37,500 nt of DNA from Symbiodinium natans. Lineage: Eukaryota; Sar; Dinophyceae; Suessiales; Symbiodiniaceae. Below are positions 36,584 through 37,500 of this stretch, one piece after another. Position numbers and translations under genes: made by a program. The stretch covers positions 188,824 to 226,323 of the forward strand of contig CAJNDS010002450.1 in the NCBI GenBank assembly GCA_905221605.1, read 5' to 3'. Numbering within the stretch: the first letter of the stretch is position 1; the number at the start of each line of letters is the position of its first letter. The notes under the pieces were generated by a model. It ran no database searches. It was not told where the DNA came from and was given only the letters and a program-made list of their open reading frames with translations.

Positions 36584-37206
36584 ATGGACAGTGCGATAGT
36601 TGGAGATCTCCAGGCAGCGGTCGTGGAACTTCACGACCGCCTCCAATACCGTACTAACATCCTTGGCGATGCGACTACTTCGTTGGCCGGAGGCTACAAT
36701 GTGGTGGTAGAAAATTTGGGACGTGTGCAGCAAAGCCTTGATGCATACAACGAGATGCTTACTCGTCTTGTTCAGGACAATGCGAGTCTACACACGAAGC
36801 TTGAGCAGACGCGGGTCCAGTTAGAGGAGACCAGGGCCATGAGCCAGGCACCGAAACTGGGCCGGTTGAGGCCCACATCATCAAGCTTCAAGGGGAATTT
36901 GATCTTTGCTTCAAGGAGTTGAAAGGGAGTCAGCATGCTATGTCAGCACAACAGGATCAGCTGGAATCGGCTATCCAGGACGGCATGGGCAACCTAGATT
37001 CTTCAGGCGTGGGGGGAATGGGCTCCACGCTTCCGGTGGGTCCTTCTACACAAGATGTCTTGGCACGGGTCGAAGAGCTCAGCCAGATCGCGACCGAAAA
37101 TCATCAGGTAACGAACCGCTTGATTGAGGACATGAGGACATCCGTTCGTGAGGTGGTGGATAAACAAACCACCCTGAAGCAGGACTTTGACAATCTGGAA
37201 TCTCTC
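36584..37206 (+). pseudogene. Coiled-coil protein with frameshift, unknown function
   Basis: The ATG at 36584 has a good context (GCCATGG). The first 85 or so codons give heptad-rich sequence (LQAAVVELHDRL, LHTKLEQTRVQLEETRAM). The coding pattern then moves to another frame between 36802 and 36907, continuing VEAHIIKLQGEFDLCFKELKG and later VLARVEELSQIATENHQV and VDKQTTLKQDFDNLES. The first frame runs into a stop at 36922. A canonical-looking 5' splice site (GTGAGTAT) lies at 37208, where coiled-coil character ends, so the remainder may be intron. It could be a decayed gene or retroelement Gag-like sequence, or an intact gene with sequencing errors or introns I cannot resolve. No reverse transcriptase or protease is visible in the window. 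Confidence 0.4.
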
Positions 37207-37500
37207 TGTGAGTATCACTTTATGTACACACAGGAAGAAGATGAAGATCACCAGAAGATACTGTGGAGGCCTCAAGCGACGCCAATTCAAACACCTTTTG
37301 TGAGCTCCAAAAAAACCCCCAAAAAAAAATTGACACGTCGACCTCACCAACACCACACATACGTACAACTTACCAAGTCTGGCGGTCACCAGCTTTTCTT
37401 TTGTTTGATTTGTTTGCATTCTTTCCAAGCACACCACACCGACACACCCAGAACTTTTTTAGGAAGTGATTGTTGATTTAAAATTTGTTTTTGTTGTCGC
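37207..37500 (+). other. Probable intron or 3' sequence, unresolved
   Basis: Begins with GTGAGTAT. Contains A-rich and T-rich runs. Open frames continue but lose the coiled-coil pattern. The window ends before any clear acceptor. Confidence 0.3.

Overview
The window is nuclear DNA of a dinoflagellate; the species cannot be told from it. Two independent signs support this. Every gene copy has, 40-110 bases upstream of its start codon, a truncated dinoflagellate spliced-leader sequence (core TTTGGCTCAAG) directly after an AG. Interstitial telomere-type repeats of the heptamer TTTAGGG/CCCTAAA are scattered through the window. Intronless, tandem, one-directional gene copies with relic spliced leaders fit the known dinoflagellate process in which trans-spliced mRNA is copied back into the genome and then amplified.

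Layout. 1-1330: telomere-repeat-rich flank. 1836-5312: two nearly identical minus-strand genes (A1, A2; 476 aa), 2046 bp apart. 5721-7024: dense cluster of short telomere-repeat patches. 7302-20206: seven minus-strand copies of a shorter subfamily (B1-B7; 437 aa) in an array with an exact 1932-bp period; B7 has a frameshift. 20822-21263: telomere-repeat cluster. 21923-33142: four more long-form genes (A3-A6; 476-479 aa) with long irregular spacers. These spacers hold a compound CTG/CTA plus TTTCAG satellite and a large foldback repeat. 33205-35810: non-coding divergent strand-switch region with a fourth telomere-repeat cluster and an AT microsatellite. 35811-37500: a plus-strand unit with its own relic spliced leader, followed by proline-rich and coiled-coil coding segments interrupted by a stop and a frameshift.

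All thirteen minus-strand genes encode one enzyme family with an ATP-grasp-like core: a Lys plus glycine-rich loop, a QRLLPRIDEGEVR strand, and Asp plus Glu-x-Asn metal-ligand positions as in the glutathione synthetase/RimK fold. The substrate is unknown. Form A carries about 42 extra N-terminal residues beginning with an N-myristoylation motif (MGSAAS). In form B the same start codon is joined directly to the core, so the two forms probably differ in location. The high copy number, GC-ending codons and spliced leaders suggest an abundantly expressed protein whose dose is set by copy number.

The main unusual points are that every switch between subfamilies, and the end of the array, coincides with a telomere-repeat cluster; that some patches visibly replace part of a known spacer or sit between short direct repeats; that a 3'UTR hairpin is kept in the A genes; and that the B copies are SNP mosaics.
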